In this document: positions 49,427 through 58,276 of the stretch, in pieces
Layout: each line of letters starts with the position of its first letter
How positions within the stretch are numbered: position 1 is the first letter of the stretch
Source: Geomonas silvestris
Lineage (GTDB): Bacteria; Desulfobacterota; Desulfuromonadia; Geobacterales; Geobacteraceae
Direction of reading: 5' to 3'
Length of the DNA stretch: 64,000 nucleotides
Assembly (NCBI RefSeq): GCF_014193515.1
Contig: NZ_BLXX01000001.1
Coordinates: 248,001 to 312,000, forward strand
Position numbers and translations under genes: made by a program
The notes under the pieces: model-generated
Databases searched by the model: none
The model's input: only the letters and a program-made list of their open reading frames with translations
Told to the model about the DNA's origin: nothing

Positions 49427-51844
49427 TTATCTAAAGGAAACATTTAATTTTTTCTGCAGGGTAGCGATCACGCGCTGGTGCAGCTTGGTCACCTCGTCGT
49501 CGGTCAAGGTGCGCTCTTTGGAGCCGTAACGGACCCTTATGGCGATGCTCTTCTCCCCCTTGGGGATGTTGCCACCGGTGTACAGGTCGAAGAGCTCGAC
49601 CCCTTCCAGCTCGTCGGCCTTGACGCTCTTCACGCTGGCCAGGATCTCGGCCGCGGGCGTGGTCTCGGGGAGCAGCATGGCGATGTCGCGGAAGGTGGAC
49701 GGGAAGCGCGAAGGTACCTGCGCCGACCCCATCTCCTTGCGGCAGGCGATCAGCTTTCCGAAGTTGAGCTCGAGGTAGTAGAGCACCTGGTCGATGCCGT
49801 AGTTCTCCTGGACGCTTGGGTGCAATTCGCCGAAGGAGCCCAGTTCGCGGTTGCCGCTTTTCACCCGGCAGGCTTTGCCCGGATGGAAGTAGGGATCGAG
49901 CTCGTCGGCCACGTAGTTGACGCCCCCGATGTTCAGCTCATCGAGGATGCTCTCGACGATCCCCTTCACGTCGAAGAAGTCGAGGTTCCCTTTGGCCTGG
50001 TTCCACCCTTCCGGATCGCGGCGCCCGGTGAAGAGCGCGGCGAGGCACATCGGCTCGTCCGGCAGCCCCAGGTCGTTGGTTTCGCTGGGGATGTAGATGC
50101 GGCGCATCTCGAAGATGCGCAGATCGAGGGTACGGAAGTTGATGTTCTTGACGGCGGTCTCCAGAAGGCCCGGCAGGAGCGTGGTGCGCATCACCGAGAG
50201 CTCGTCGGAGATCGGGTTCAAGAGGGGCACGCCTTTGCGGCGGAAGTCGTCCTCGGCAAGGAGGATCTTCTCGCAGCTGGTGGGTGCCACGAAGCTGTAG
50301 TTGATCACCTCGGAGAGCCCGTGCGAGACCAGGAGGTCCTTGATGCGGGAACCCAGGCGCAGCTGCGGCGAAGGAAGGTCGGAAAGGACCGAGGCCTGCG
50401 GCAGGGTGGCCTCAACCTTCTCGAAGCCGTTTAAGCGCACCACCTCTTCGACCAGGTCGATCTCGCGCTCGAGGTCCACCCGGAAGAGCGGCACCTGCAC
50501 CTTGAAGACGCCGGCTTCCGTCTCGGCGACCTGGAACTCGAGGCGCTCGAACATGTCCTTCACCTCAGCGGCCGTCAACGAGAGCCCGGAGACCGCGTTG
50601 ATGCGGGCAAGGCGCGCGGGAATCGTACGCGGGGCGATCGGCTCGGGGTAGACGTCGATGACGCCCTTGGCGATTCTCCCGCCGGAGAGCTCTGCGATGA
50701 GCTGGGCGGCGCGGTCCAGGGCGCGGGTCAAGCCGGCAACGTCGGTGCCGCGCTCGAAGCGGTGCGAGGACTCGGTGTGGATTCCCAGGCGCTTGGAGGT
50801 GCGGCGGATGGCGGACGGATTGAAGTAGGCGCTCTCCAGGAGCACCTCGGTGGTCGCGTCGTTGATCTCGGAGTTGCCGCCCCCCATGATACCGGCGAGC
50901 GCGACAGCCTTCTCGCCGTCGCGGATGGTGAGATCCGACGCCGACAGGGTGCGCTCCTGCCCATCCAGGGTGTGGAACTGCTCGCCCTCCCCTGCCGCGG
51001 CGACCACGATCTTGCCGCCGGAAAGGAGCTTGAAGTCGAAGGCATGCAGCGGGTGGCCGTACTCGAGGAGGACGTAGTTGGTGACGTCCACGATGTTGTT
51101 GATGGAGCGGATGCCGGCGTCGCGCAGACGGTTGGCGAGCCAGGTCGGCGACGGAGCCAGGGTGCAGCCGGTGATGTGGCGCGCGGTGTAGCGCGGGCAG
51201 AGATCCGGCGCGTCGATGGCGACCTGCGCGATACTCTCGATGGGGGCGCCGGTTTCTTTCACCTCGAGGCCCGGATAGTGCACTTTCTTGCCGAGCTTGG
51301 CGGCGATCTCGCGGGCTACGCCCGCGACGCTCAGGCAGTCGGCGCGGTTCGGGGTGAGGCCGATCTCGAAGATGACGTCTTTGGTCCCCAGCGCGTTGAA
51401 GAGCGGCACGCCCAGTTTGAAATCCTGGGGGAGGATCATGATGCCGGAGGACTCGTCGGAAAGCGCCAGCTCACGCTCGGAGCAGAGCATCCCGAAGGAC
51501 TCCTCGCCGCGGATCTTGGAGCGCTTGATCTTGAAGTCGCCGGGGAGCGTCGCGCCGATCTTCGCCAGGGCCACCTTGTCGCCGGCCTTGAAGTTCTGGG
51601 CGCCGCAGACGATGGAGAGGAGCTCTCCGCCACTGCCGTCATCCACCTTGCACAGCGAGAGCTTGTCGGCGTTGGGGTGCTGGTTTCTTTCCACCACCTG
51701 GGCGACCACCACGTCGTCCATGCCGCCGCCCACTTCTTCCATGCGCTCGACCTCGAGGCCCAGCATGGTCAAAAGGTGGGAGAGCTCGGCAGCCGGCAGA
51801 TCGCAATCGACGAATTCCTTGATCCAGTTGTAGGTAACTATCAT
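49427..51844 (-). CDS. pheT: Phenylalanyl-tRNA synthetase beta subunit
   Basis: 805 residues, normal length. The N-terminal EMAP/tRNA-binding domain (VVVAQVVERNQHPNADKLSL), B1/B5 core (DLCPRYTARHITG, ARINAVSGLSLTAAEVKDMF), and the C-terminal anticodon-binding FDX-ACB domain (PSRFPSTFRDIAMLLPET) are all present. With PheS it charges tRNA-Phe as an alpha2-beta2 enzyme. Confidence 0.97.
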   Translation of the reverse strand: MIVTYNWIKEFVDCDLPAAELSHLLTMLGLEVERMEEVGGGMDDVVVAQVVERNQHPNADKLSLCKVDDGSGGELLSIVCGAQNFKAGDKVALAKIGATLPGDFKIKRSKIRGEESFGMLCSERELALSDESSGIMILPQDFKLGVPLFNALGTKDVIFEIGLTPNRADCLSVAGVAREIAAKLGKKVHYPGLEVKETGAPIESIAQVAIDAPDLCPRYTARHITGCTLAPSPTWLANRLRDAGIRSINNIVDVTNYVLLEYGHPLHAFDFKLLSGGKIVVAAAGEGEQFHTLDGQERTLSASDLTIRDGEKAVALAGIMGGGNSEINDATTEVLLESAYFNPSAIRRTSKRLGIHTESSHRFERGTDVAGLTRALDRAAQLIAELSGGRIAKGVIDVYPEPIAPRTIPARLARINAVSGLSLTAAEVKDMFERLEFQVAETEAGVFKVQVPLFRVDLEREIDLVEEVVRLNGFEKVEATLPQASVLSDLPSPQLRLGSRIKDLLVSHGLSEVINYSFVAPTSCEKILLAEDDFRRKGVPLLNPISDELSVMRTTLLPGLLETAVKNINFRTLDLRIFEMRRIYIPSETNDLGLPDEPMCLAALFTGRRDPEGWNQAKGNLDFFDVKGIVESILDELNIGGVNYVADELDPYFHPGKACRVKSGNRELGSFGELHPSVQENYGIDQVLYYLELNFGKLIACRKEMGSAQVPSRFPSTFRDIAMLLPETTPAAEILASVKSVKADELEGVELFDLYTGGNIPKGEKSIAIRVRYGSKERTLTDDEVTKLHQRVIATLQKKLNVSFR

Positions 51845-52036
51845 GTCGAATCCCGTTCAGTTGTTGAGTCGTTGGAGAATCTAAGTCAAAACCTGGCACG
51901 CGGATTACGCGGAAACCAAGATAAAAAAACCTGATCAAAAAAAGCCTTGGGGTAAAACCAACAACAAGGTTTATCCGGCACTTTTGTCTCTGTTTCTAGA
52001 CTTTTTCGCGTGCTAGGTTTTGGGCTTATGCAGGTT

Positions 52037-53053
52037 TTAGAATTGCTTTAAAAACCGCAGGTCGTTCTCGAAGAGAAGCCGCATGTCGGCGATGCCGTAC
52101 TTGAGCATGGCGATCCTTTCGATCCCCATGCCGAAGGCGAAGCCGGTGTACTGCTCGGCGTCGTAGCCCACGTGGCGGTACACCTCGGGGTCCACCATGC
52201 CGGCACCGAGGATCTCGAGCCAGCCGGTCTCCTTGCAGACCCGGCACCCCTTGCCGCGGCAGATGACGCAGGCGATGTCGACCTCGGCACTCGGCTCGGT
52301 GAACGGGAAGAAGGAGGGACGCAGACGCACACCGATGTCGGAGCCGAAGAGCTGGCTGGTAAAGAGGGTCAGGATACCTTTCAGGTCGCCGAAGGTGATC
52401 CCTTTGTCGACCATGAGCCCTTCGACCTGATGGAACATGGGCGAGTGGGTCGCGTCGGAGTCGCAGCGGTACACGGTGCCAGGCGCGATGATGCGCACCG
52501 GCGGCGGCTGCTTCAGCATGGTGCGCACCTGGACCGGCGAGGTGTGGGTGCGCAAGAGCACGTTCTCGGCCACGAAGAAGGTGTCCTGCATGTCGCGCGC
52601 AGGGTGGTCCTTCGGGAAGTTGAGCGCCTCGAAGTTGTAGAAGTCGTGCTCGATCTCGGGGCCCTCGGCCACGCCGAAACCAAGCGCGGAGAAGATGGAG
52701 CAGATCTCCTCGGTCACCAGGGTGATCGGGTGCTTCGAGCCGGTCACGGTGCGGCGGCCCGGCAGCGTCACGTCGATGCGCTCGTTGGCCAAGCGCTCGT
52801 TTTTCACCTGCTCCCGAATCAGCGCGGCGCGGCTGTCGAAGGCCTCCTCGAGCTGTCCCTTCACGGTGTTGACCACCTGGCCGATCACCGGGCGCTCTTC
52901 GGGAGTAAGCCCCCCAAGCCCCTTCATCACGGCGGTCAGCTCGCCCTTCTTACCCAGGTACTTGACCCTAAGTTCCTGGAGCCCTGCCTCGGTGGAGGCG
53001 GCTGCCAGCTCGGCCAAGGCATCCTTCAAAAGTCCTTCGAGTTTATCCTTCAT
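52037..53053 (-). CDS. pheS: Phenylalanyl-tRNA synthetase alpha subunit
   Basis: 338 residues from the ATG at 53053 (AAGGG upstream). An N-terminal coiled coil ([20 protein letters not shown]) precedes the class II core: [13 protein letters not shown] (motif 2 region), [20 protein letters not shown] and [14 protein letters not shown] (motif 3). A four-cysteine segment [17 protein letters not shown] lies between motifs. It forms the active site for phenylalanine activation. Confidence 0.97.
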   Translation of the reverse strand: MKDKLEGLLKDALAELAAASTEAGLQELRVKYLGKKGELTAVMKGLGGLTPEERPVIGQVVNTVKGQLEEAFDSRAALIREQVKNERLANERIDVTLPGRRTVTGSKHPITLVTEEICSIFSALGFGVAEGPEIEHDFYNFEALNFPKDHPARDMQDTFFVAENVLLRTHTSPVQVRTMLKQPPPVRIIAPGTVYRCDSDATHSPMFHQVEGLMVDKGITFGDLKGILTLFTSQLFGSDIGVRLRPSFFPFTEPSAEVDIACVICRGKGCRVCKETGWLEILGAGMVDPEVYRHVGYDAEQYTGFAFGMGIERIAMLKYGIADMRLLFENDLRFLKQF

Positions 53054-53220
53054 GATTTGACCCTTGATGCGTGGAGTTAGTTTGCTGGTGGATCTCGGGG
53101 GAGGCGGAACCACCTCCGAGCTGCCGGCTTCCCCCACCCCCCTGCCCCCTCCCGCAAGGGGCGGGGGAGAAAAAGCGCGAAAAGCTAACCCGGTGTAAAT
53201 ACACCATTGGATAAAAAAAA

Positions 53221-53248
53221 GAAATGAGATATCGCTATCTCATTTCTT
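53221..53248 (-). terminator. Hairpin after rplT
   Basis: GAAATGAGATA-TCGC-TATCTCATTTC forms an 11-bp stem followed on the minus strand by TTTTTTTTATCC. It may terminate part of the transcripts or act as an attenuator before pheS, which continues on the same strand. Confidence 0.75.
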
Positions 53249-53269
53249 TTTCGATGCCCGCGGTATGTA

Positions 53270-53623
53270 TTAGAAGCTGGCTTTGGCAGCCGCCGCGATT
53301 GCTGCGAAACCTTTCGGATCGGAGACGGCCAGGTCGGCCATCACTTTCCGGTCGATTTCCACTTTGGCCACTTTCAGGCCGTGGATCAGTTTGCTGTAGG
53401 ACAGGCCGTTGAGACGTGCCGCAGCGTTGATCCTGGTGATCCACAGCGAGCGGAAGTCCCGCTTCTTGACGCGACGGTCGCGGAACGCGTAGTTAAGTGC
53501 GCGATCCACAGCCTCGGTCGCGCTGCGGAACAATTTGCTCCTCGCGCCGCGGTAGCCCTTGGCAAGCTTCAATACCTTGTTTCTTCTCTGTCTCGCTTTA
53601 AAACCGCGCTTTACTCTTGGCAT
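53270..53623 (-). CDS. rplT: 50S ribosomal protein L20
   Basis: 117 residues. [20 protein letters not shown] then [20 protein letters not shown] is the basic N-terminal tail that threads into 23S r[23 protein letters not shown] follows. Essential for early 50S assembly; in several bacteria it represses its own operon through an mRNA structure. Confidence 0.98.
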   Translation of the reverse strand: MPRVKRGFKARQRRNKVLKLAKGYRGARSKLFRSATEAVDRALNYAFRDRRVKKRDFRSLWITRINAAARLNGLSYSKLIHGLKVAKVEIDRKVMADLAVSDPKGFAAIAAAAKASF

Positions 53624-53762
53624 ACATACTCCTTCTGGTTTTTAATTTGCCGGATCCGCAAGGGGAGACGTTTCCTCACGGTTCTCGGACTTCGTCAAAG
53701 GAACACGCACCAAAAGGTGCAAGTTCCTGGTAGTACAGTCTCCGGAACAAGAAACGCAGACA

Positions 53763-53787
53763 ACAAAAGAGAGCCCGCAGGCTCTCC
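53763..53787 (-). terminator. Hairpin in the rpmI-rplT spacer
   Basis: AGAGCC and GGCTCT form a short GC-rich stem, followed on the minus strand by CTTTTGTTGT. The 211-bp spacer between rpmI and rplT is unusually long, so this may be an attenuator or an L20-binding leader. Confidence 0.5.
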
Positions 53788-53834
53788 GAGGTTCTGTTTG
53801 TTCTAGTCCCTAGTCACTTGCCCCTAATCCCTGG

Positions 53835-54032
53835 TTACTTGTAGGGGATCAGTGCAGCGATGTTCTTGTGATCGGAAGCAGCAACGATCGCGCCCTTACG
53901 CAGGTTACGCTTGTTCTTCCTCGTCTTGCTGGTGAGGATGTGGCTGGTGAAGGCGTGATTCATCTTGATTTTGCCTGTGCCGGTCTTGCGAAAACGCTTG
54001 GCGGCGCCCCTATGGGTCTTCATTTTAGGCAT
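53835..54032 (-). CDS. rpmI: 50S ribosomal protein L35
   Basis: 65 residues. [20 protein letters not shown] and [20 protein letters not shown] are the complete L35 signature. It lies 27 bp after infC in the classic order. Confidence 0.98.
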   Translation of the reverse strand: MPKMKTHRGAAKRFRKTGTGKIKMNHAFTSHILTSKTRKNKRNLRKGAIVAASDHKNIAALIPYK

Positions 54033-54059
54033 TGTTACTACTCCTTTTCTTGGTGGTGT

Positions 54060-54578
54060 TTATTTTTTTACCTTGGGGGCGACGATCATAAACATGCTGC
54101 GCCCTTCCATTTTCTGGCGTACTTCCACTACGGCGATGTCGGCGAGTTCGGATGTGATCCTCTCCAGGGCGGCCATGCCGAGTTCCTGGTGGGTGATCTC
54201 GCGGCCGCGGAACACGACGGTGATCTTCGCCTTGTTCCCTTCCTCAAGGAAGCGGCGCACGTGCTTTATCTTGAACTCCAGGTCGTGCGTGTCGGTCTTG
54301 GGACGGAGCTTGACTTCCTTGAGCTCCACCTGGATCTGCTTCTTCTTGGCTTCCGCCTGTTTCTTGGCCTGCTGATATTTGAATTTGCCGTAATCCATGA
54401 TGCGGCAAACCGGAGGTACGGCTGTCGGCGAAACCTCTACCAAATCCAGTTGCTGGCTCTCGGCCAGCGCCAGGGCCTCGCGCAGCGGCAGGATACCCAA
54501 CTGCTCGCTTTCGGGACCAACCACGCGTACTTCCCTGGCCCTGATGGTCTGATTGATGTTGACTGTAGGTTTAGCTAT
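54060..54578 (-). CDS. infC: Translation initiation factor IF-3 with a rare ATA start
   Basis: 172 residues if started at ATA (54576-54578), giving AKPTVNINQTIRAREVRVVG, the conserved IF-3 N terminus. GGAGG lies 7 bases upstream of that ATA. The next standard start, a GTG at 54524, would cut off this conserved part and has no ribosome site. QLGILPLREALALAESQQLD and the C-terminal domain KIKHVRRFLEEGNKAKITV, FRGREITHQELG follow. IF-3 rejects non-standard start codons, so an AUA start provides negative autoregulation, as AUU does in E. coli. Confidence 0.95.
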   Translation of the reverse strand: MAKPTVNINQTIRAREVRVVGPESEQLGILPLREALALAESQQLDLVEVSPTAVPPVCRIMDYGKFKYQQAKKQAEAKKKQIQVELKEVKLRPKTDTHDLEFKIKHVRRFLEEGNKAKITVVFRGREITHQELGMAALERITSELADIAVVEVRQKMEGRSMFMIVAPKVKK

Positions 54579-54602
54579 GACGCCACCTCCTGTAGCAAGC
54601 TT

Positions 54603-56513
54603 TTATCTGAAGCTCTTGGTTTCTGATTCGATGAACGAGACGAACTGTTCCGGGGTCATGCCGTCGAGGTTCTTGCCGTCGCGGAAGCGCGGCGCCAGAA
54701 GGCCGCTTTCGACCTCCTTGTCCCCTACAACCAGCATGTACGGTATCTTCTGCAACTGGGCCTCGCGGATCTTGAAGCCCAACTTTTCGTTACGGAAATC
54801 TTTCTGAACGCGCACGCCCGCGGCCCTAAGCGTATTGAAAGCGGCTTCGGCGTACGGAATCTGGTTATCGGTGACCGTAAGAACGATCGCCTGAACCGGT
54901 GCGAGCCAGGTCGGGAAGTTACCTGCGAAGTGCTCGATGAGGACGCCGATGAAGCGCTCGATGGCTCCCAGGATGACGCGGTGCACCATGACTGGGCGCT
55001 TCTTTTCACCGTTCGCATCGACATACGTGAGGTCGAAACGCTCGGGCAGGGTAAAATCGCACTGGATTGTAGCACATTGCCATCTTCTGTCAAGGGCATC
55101 GCGCAGCTTGATGTCTATCTTGGGACCGTAGAAGGCGCCGTCCCCCTCGTTGATTTCGAAGGGGCGGCCGGAGTCTTTCAGCGCCGAGAGGAGCGCGCTG
55201 GTGGCAAGCTCCCAGGCATCGTCGGAGCCGATCGACTTCTCGGGACGGGTGGAAAGTTCCATCTCGTACTCGAAGCCGAAGATCCCCATGACGTCCTTGA
55301 CGAAGCCCAAGACACCCTTGATCTCTGCGTCCAGCTGGTCCGGCGTGCAGAGGATGTGGGCGTCGTCCTGGGTAAAGCCGCGCACGCGCAAAAGGCCGTG
55401 CAGAACGCCGGCGCGCTCGTGGCGGTGCACGGTGCCCAGCTCGAAGTAGCGCAGCGGCAGGTCGCGGTAGCTTCTCAAGGAGGACTTGTAGATCATCATG
55501 TGCGCCAGGCAGTTCATCGGCTTCACGCCGTAGCCCTGCTCGTCCACCGTGGTGAAGTACATGTTCTCGCGATAGTTCTCGTAGTGGCCGGAACGCTGCC
55601 AGAGCTCGGTCTTCAGGATCTGCGGACCCAGGACGATGTCGTAGCCGCGCTTTAAGTGTTCCTTGCGCTCGAAGTCCTCGAGGACGGTACGGAGCATCGC
55701 CCCTTTCGGGTGCCAGATGACCAGGCCCGCGCCGACTTCGTCGTTGAAGGAGAAGAGGTCCAGTTCGCGGCCGAGCTTCCTGTGGTCGCGCTTCTTGGCC
55801 TCTTCGATGCGCGCGAGGTACGCCTCGAGCTCTTTCTTGTCGGTGAAGGCGGTGCCGTAGACGCGCTGCAGCATGGCGCGCTTCTCGTCGCCGCGCCAGT
55901 AGGCGCCCGCAATCGAGGTCAGCTTGAAGGCCTTGCAGAAAGAGCTGCTGGGCAGATGGGGCCCGCGGCAGAGGTCGGCGAAGTCGCCCTGGCTGTAGAG
56001 CGAGACCGTCTCGGCGCCCAGGTCCTCGATGAGCTCGACCTTGTAGTCCTCGCCCATCTTCTTGAAGAGGGCGACGGCGTCGGCGCTGGACATGACCGAA
56101 CGCTCGATCTTCAGGTTCGCCTTGGCGAGTTCGGCCATCTTCGCCTCGATCTTCTCGAGGTCTTCCGGGGTAAAGGGATGATCCACGTCGAAGTCGTAGT
56201 AGAAGCCGGTCTCGATGGCGGGACCGATGGTCACCTTGGCCTGCGGGAAGAGCGCCTTCACCGCCTGGGCCATCAGGTGGGAGGTCGAGTGCCGGACGAT
56301 CTCCAGCGCCTCGGGGCTCTTCTCGGTGATGATTTCCACCTTGTTGCCGTCGGCAAGCTTGGTGTTCAGGTCGACCAGGTTGCCGTCCACCTTGCCGGCG
56401 ATGGCAGCCTTGGCGAGACCTGCGCCTATGGAAGCCGCCAGATCGTAAATCGTGGCGTCTTTCTGGAGGGATCTTTCAGAACCGTCGGGAAGCGATACCT
56501 TAATCTGATCCAT
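54603..56513 (-). CDS. thrS: Threonyl-tRNA synthetase
   Basis: 636 residues from the ATG at 56513 (AGGGG upstream). A TGS domain ([20 protein letters not shown]), the second editing domain ([16 protein letters not shown], with the SAD domain CRGPHLPS), the class II core ([35 protein letters not shown]) and the anticodon-binding domain ([18 protein letters not shown]) are all present. First protein gene of the translation operon. Confidence 0.98.
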   Translation of the reverse strand: MDQIKVSLPDGSERSLQKDATIYDLAASIGAGLAKAAIAGKVDGNLVDLNTKLADGNKVEIITEKSPEALEIVRHSTSHLMAQAVKALFPQAKVTIGPAIETGFYYDFDVDHPFTPEDLEKIEAKMAELAKANLKIERSVMSSADAVALFKKMGEDYKVELIEDLGAETVSLYSQGDFADLCRGPHLPSSSFCKAFKLTSIAGAYWRGDEKRAMLQRVYGTAFTDKKELEAYLARIEEAKKRDHRKLGRELDLFSFNDEVGAGLVIWHPKGAMLRTVLEDFERKEHLKRGYDIVLGPQILKTELWQRSGHYENYRENMYFTTVDEQGYGVKPMNCLAHMMIYKSSLRSYRDLPLRYFELGTVHRHERAGVLHGLLRVRGFTQDDAHILCTPDQLDAEIKGVLGFVKDVMGIFGFEYEMELSTRPEKSIGSDDAWELATSALLSALKDSGRPFEINEGDGAFYGPKIDIKLRDALDRRWQCATIQCDFTLPERFDLTYVDANGEKKRPVMVHRVILGAIERFIGVLIEHFAGNFPTWLAPVQAIVLTVTDNQIPYAEAAFNTLRAAGVRVQKDFRNEKLGFKIREAQLQKIPYMLVVGDKEVESGLLAPRFRDGKNLDGMTPEQFVSFIESETKSFR

Positions 56514-56539
56514 GTCAAGCCCCTTTGTACAAACAGAAA

Positions 56540-56562
56540 GAGGCATCGAAACTCGATGCCTC
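56540..56562 (-). terminator. Hairpin between tRNA-Val and thrS
   Basis: GAGGCATCGA and TCGATGCCTC form a perfect 10-bp stem with a 3-base loop, followed on the minus strand by TTTCTGTTTG. It may terminate the tRNA or act as an attenuator in the thrS leader. Confidence 0.7.
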
Positions 56563-56593
56563 CGTCGAACCTCGCTATGAAGGTTTTCTTTGA

Positions 56594-56668
56594 TGGTAGG
56601 CGCGGGCGGTTTCGAACCGCCGACCCCTAGCGTGTCGAGCTAGTGCTCTACCCCTGAGCTACGCGCCT
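56594..56668 (-). tRNA. tRNA-Val (anticodon GAC)
   Basis: Acceptor AGGCGCG/CGCGCCT, D-arm GCTC-AGGGGTA-GAGC, anticodon stem CTAGC/GCTAG with loop TCGACAC, T-arm TTCGAAA, encoded CCA. Position 33 is C instead of the near-universal U, which is unusual. Its promoter is at 56694-56722. Confidence 0.93.
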
Positions 56669-56693
56669 GTTTGCTGCTTCGTGGAACTCGAAC

Positions 56694-56722
56694 TTTGTAC
56701 CAATTCGCTAATCCAAAGTCAA
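56694..56722 (-). promoter_or_regulatory. Sigma-70 promoter of tRNA-Val (and possibly thrS)
   Basis: Minus strand TTGACT, 17-base spacer, TACAAA, ending 25 bases before the tRNA 5' end. Confidence 0.65.
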
Positions 56723-57028
56723 CACTTTTTCTTACAGCGATCTTTTTTTCTCATTGGACGATGCTTGCAACGGCATCACGATTGGATCCACACGGCGGGT
56801 CCGCCTTAAAAAACTCAGGAAATTGCGGAGTTGCTTTACAAACACCTTTTCTGTCATATATTTCCTACGGCACGCTTTGCCCACCACCCTTCGGAAACGC
56901 GGAGTCGCCGCTCCCGCCCGAATCCGGATCCTGCGCCCACAGAGCTACCACTCGCTGCACCTGGTACCACCTTTCCCGGATACCCTGGGCACCTTTCATG
57001 TCATGCCCTGCACAGCAAGGAGAAGATC
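56723..57028. other. Intergenic leader of the DUF2235 operon
   Basis: Apart from the promoter candidate at 56835-56862 and the Shine-Dalgarno AAGGAG at 57017, no RNA motif or coding frame is recognised. The implied leader of about 160 bases is long. Confidence 0.45.
56835..56862 (+). promoter_or_regulatory. Sigma-70 promoter candidate of the DUF2235 operon
   Basis: TTTACA, 16-base spacer, TATATT. Confidence 0.5.
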
Positions 57029-58237
57029 ATGTCGAAGAATATAGTTTTCTGCGCGGACGGAACCTGGAACAGCCCCACCCAGGACGATAACCACGACCAG
57101 TTGCCGGATCAAACCAACGTCTACAAGCTCTTTCGGATGCTCGAAGGGGAGTTGTCCGCTCAAACGCCCGAGGGCTCCAGGGAACAGGAAAAGGTGCTCT
57201 CTGCAGGCTCCATGATCCGGCAGGTCGCCAAGTACCTGCACGGAGTCGGGGACGACACCAACGCCCTCTCCCGTATCCTTGGTGGGGCCTTCGGAGCCGG
57301 CGTCATCACCCGCATCGTGCGCGGCTACACCTTCATCTCGCGCAACTACCGTCCCGGAGACCGCATCTTCATCATCGGCTTCAGCCGCGGCGCCTATACC
57401 GCGCGTGCCCTGGCCGGCTTCATCGCGAGCCAGGGGCTTCTCGCCCCTGCCCTTGCCGCAGACAAGGAAGAGGCCTACCGCAAGGGGGCCCAGGCCTGGT
57501 ACCGCTACCGCGACACCTGTACCAGCGCCGACTTCTGCGCGCGGCTTGCGGAGGTTGCTGCCAATCTCCCCGCCTTCATCAGCCGCTCGTCACGTGCTCC
57601 CGAGGATTTCGTCCCCGTGCCGGAGATCGGCGCCGTTGCCGTCTGGGACACCGTCGGCGCCTTGGGGATCCCCTGCTTTGCCGGCGATGCCCGCATGGAC
57701 GCCTTCCGCTTCAGCGACAGGAAATTGAGCGACAAGGTCGCCTGGGGCTTCCATGCCCTCTCCCTGGACGAGCGGCGCTGCGATTTCACCCCGACGCTTT
57801 GGGATTCCCGCGAGCAGGTAAAACAGGTGCTCTTTCCTGGGGCTCATGCCGACGTGGGGGGTGGCTACCCTACCCTGAACAGCGAGAGCAACCTCTCCGA
57901 CGGTACCCTCGAGTGGATGCTGGAAGAACTTCTTGCGCTCGGTTTGATCGCAGTCGACCACGAGATCCCCGACTACTTCCCCAGCGTGGGCGGGGTGGCC
58001 CACCAGCCCTGGCGCGGCACCCTCTACAAGACCGCCGCCCGGGTGTTCCCCGAGGACCTGGTGGGGCATCATTCCCTGGCGCTGCGCGGCCGGCTTCCCG
58101 AGGTGCTTGCCGACCCGGCGGCAGCCGCAGCTCCCTATCGGCCGGAAAACCTGCCAGCCGACATCTGCACGGTCGGCCTCGACCCTGCGACACCAGAAAA
58201 CACGGGCATCTGCGCCCGCTGCGTATTGAGGGACTGA
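57029..58237 (+). CDS. DUF2235 alpha/beta hydrolase (Tle1-like), first copy
   Basis: 402 residues from the ATG at 57029 (AAGGAG upstream). KNIVFCADGTWNSP is the family N terminus. The nucleophile motif GFSRG (residues 117-121, serine 119) sits in FIIGFSRGAYTARALAGF; VAVWDTVGALGIP and FPGAHADVGGGYP (about 270-282) supply the acidic and histidine residues. The family includes type VI secretion phospholipase effectors (Tle1), but no secretion genes, VgrG or immunity gene is seen here. No signal peptide. It is followed 39 bp later by a paralogue. Confidence 0.87.
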   Translation: MSKNIVFCADGTWNSPTQDDNHDQLPDQTNVYKLFRMLEGELSAQTPEGSREQEKVLSAGSMIRQVAKYLHGVGDDTNALSRILGGAFGAGVITRIVRGYTFISRNYRPGDRIFIIGFSRGAYTARALAGFIASQGLLAPALAADKEEAYRKGAQAWYRYRDTCTSADFCARLAEVAANLPAFISRSSRAPEDFVPVPEIGAVAVWDTVGALGIPCFAGDARMDAFRFSDRKLSDKVAWGFHALSLDERRCDFTPTLWDSREQVKQVLFPGAHADVGGGYPTLNSESNLSDGTLEWMLEELLALGLIAVDHEIPDYFPSVGGVAHQPWRGTLYKTAARVFPEDLVGHHSLALRGRLPEVLADPAAAAAPYRPENLPADICTVGLDPATPENTGICARCVLRD

Positions 58238-58276
58238 CAGTCGACCAGCTACCACCAAACCACGCGAGGATCAGCC

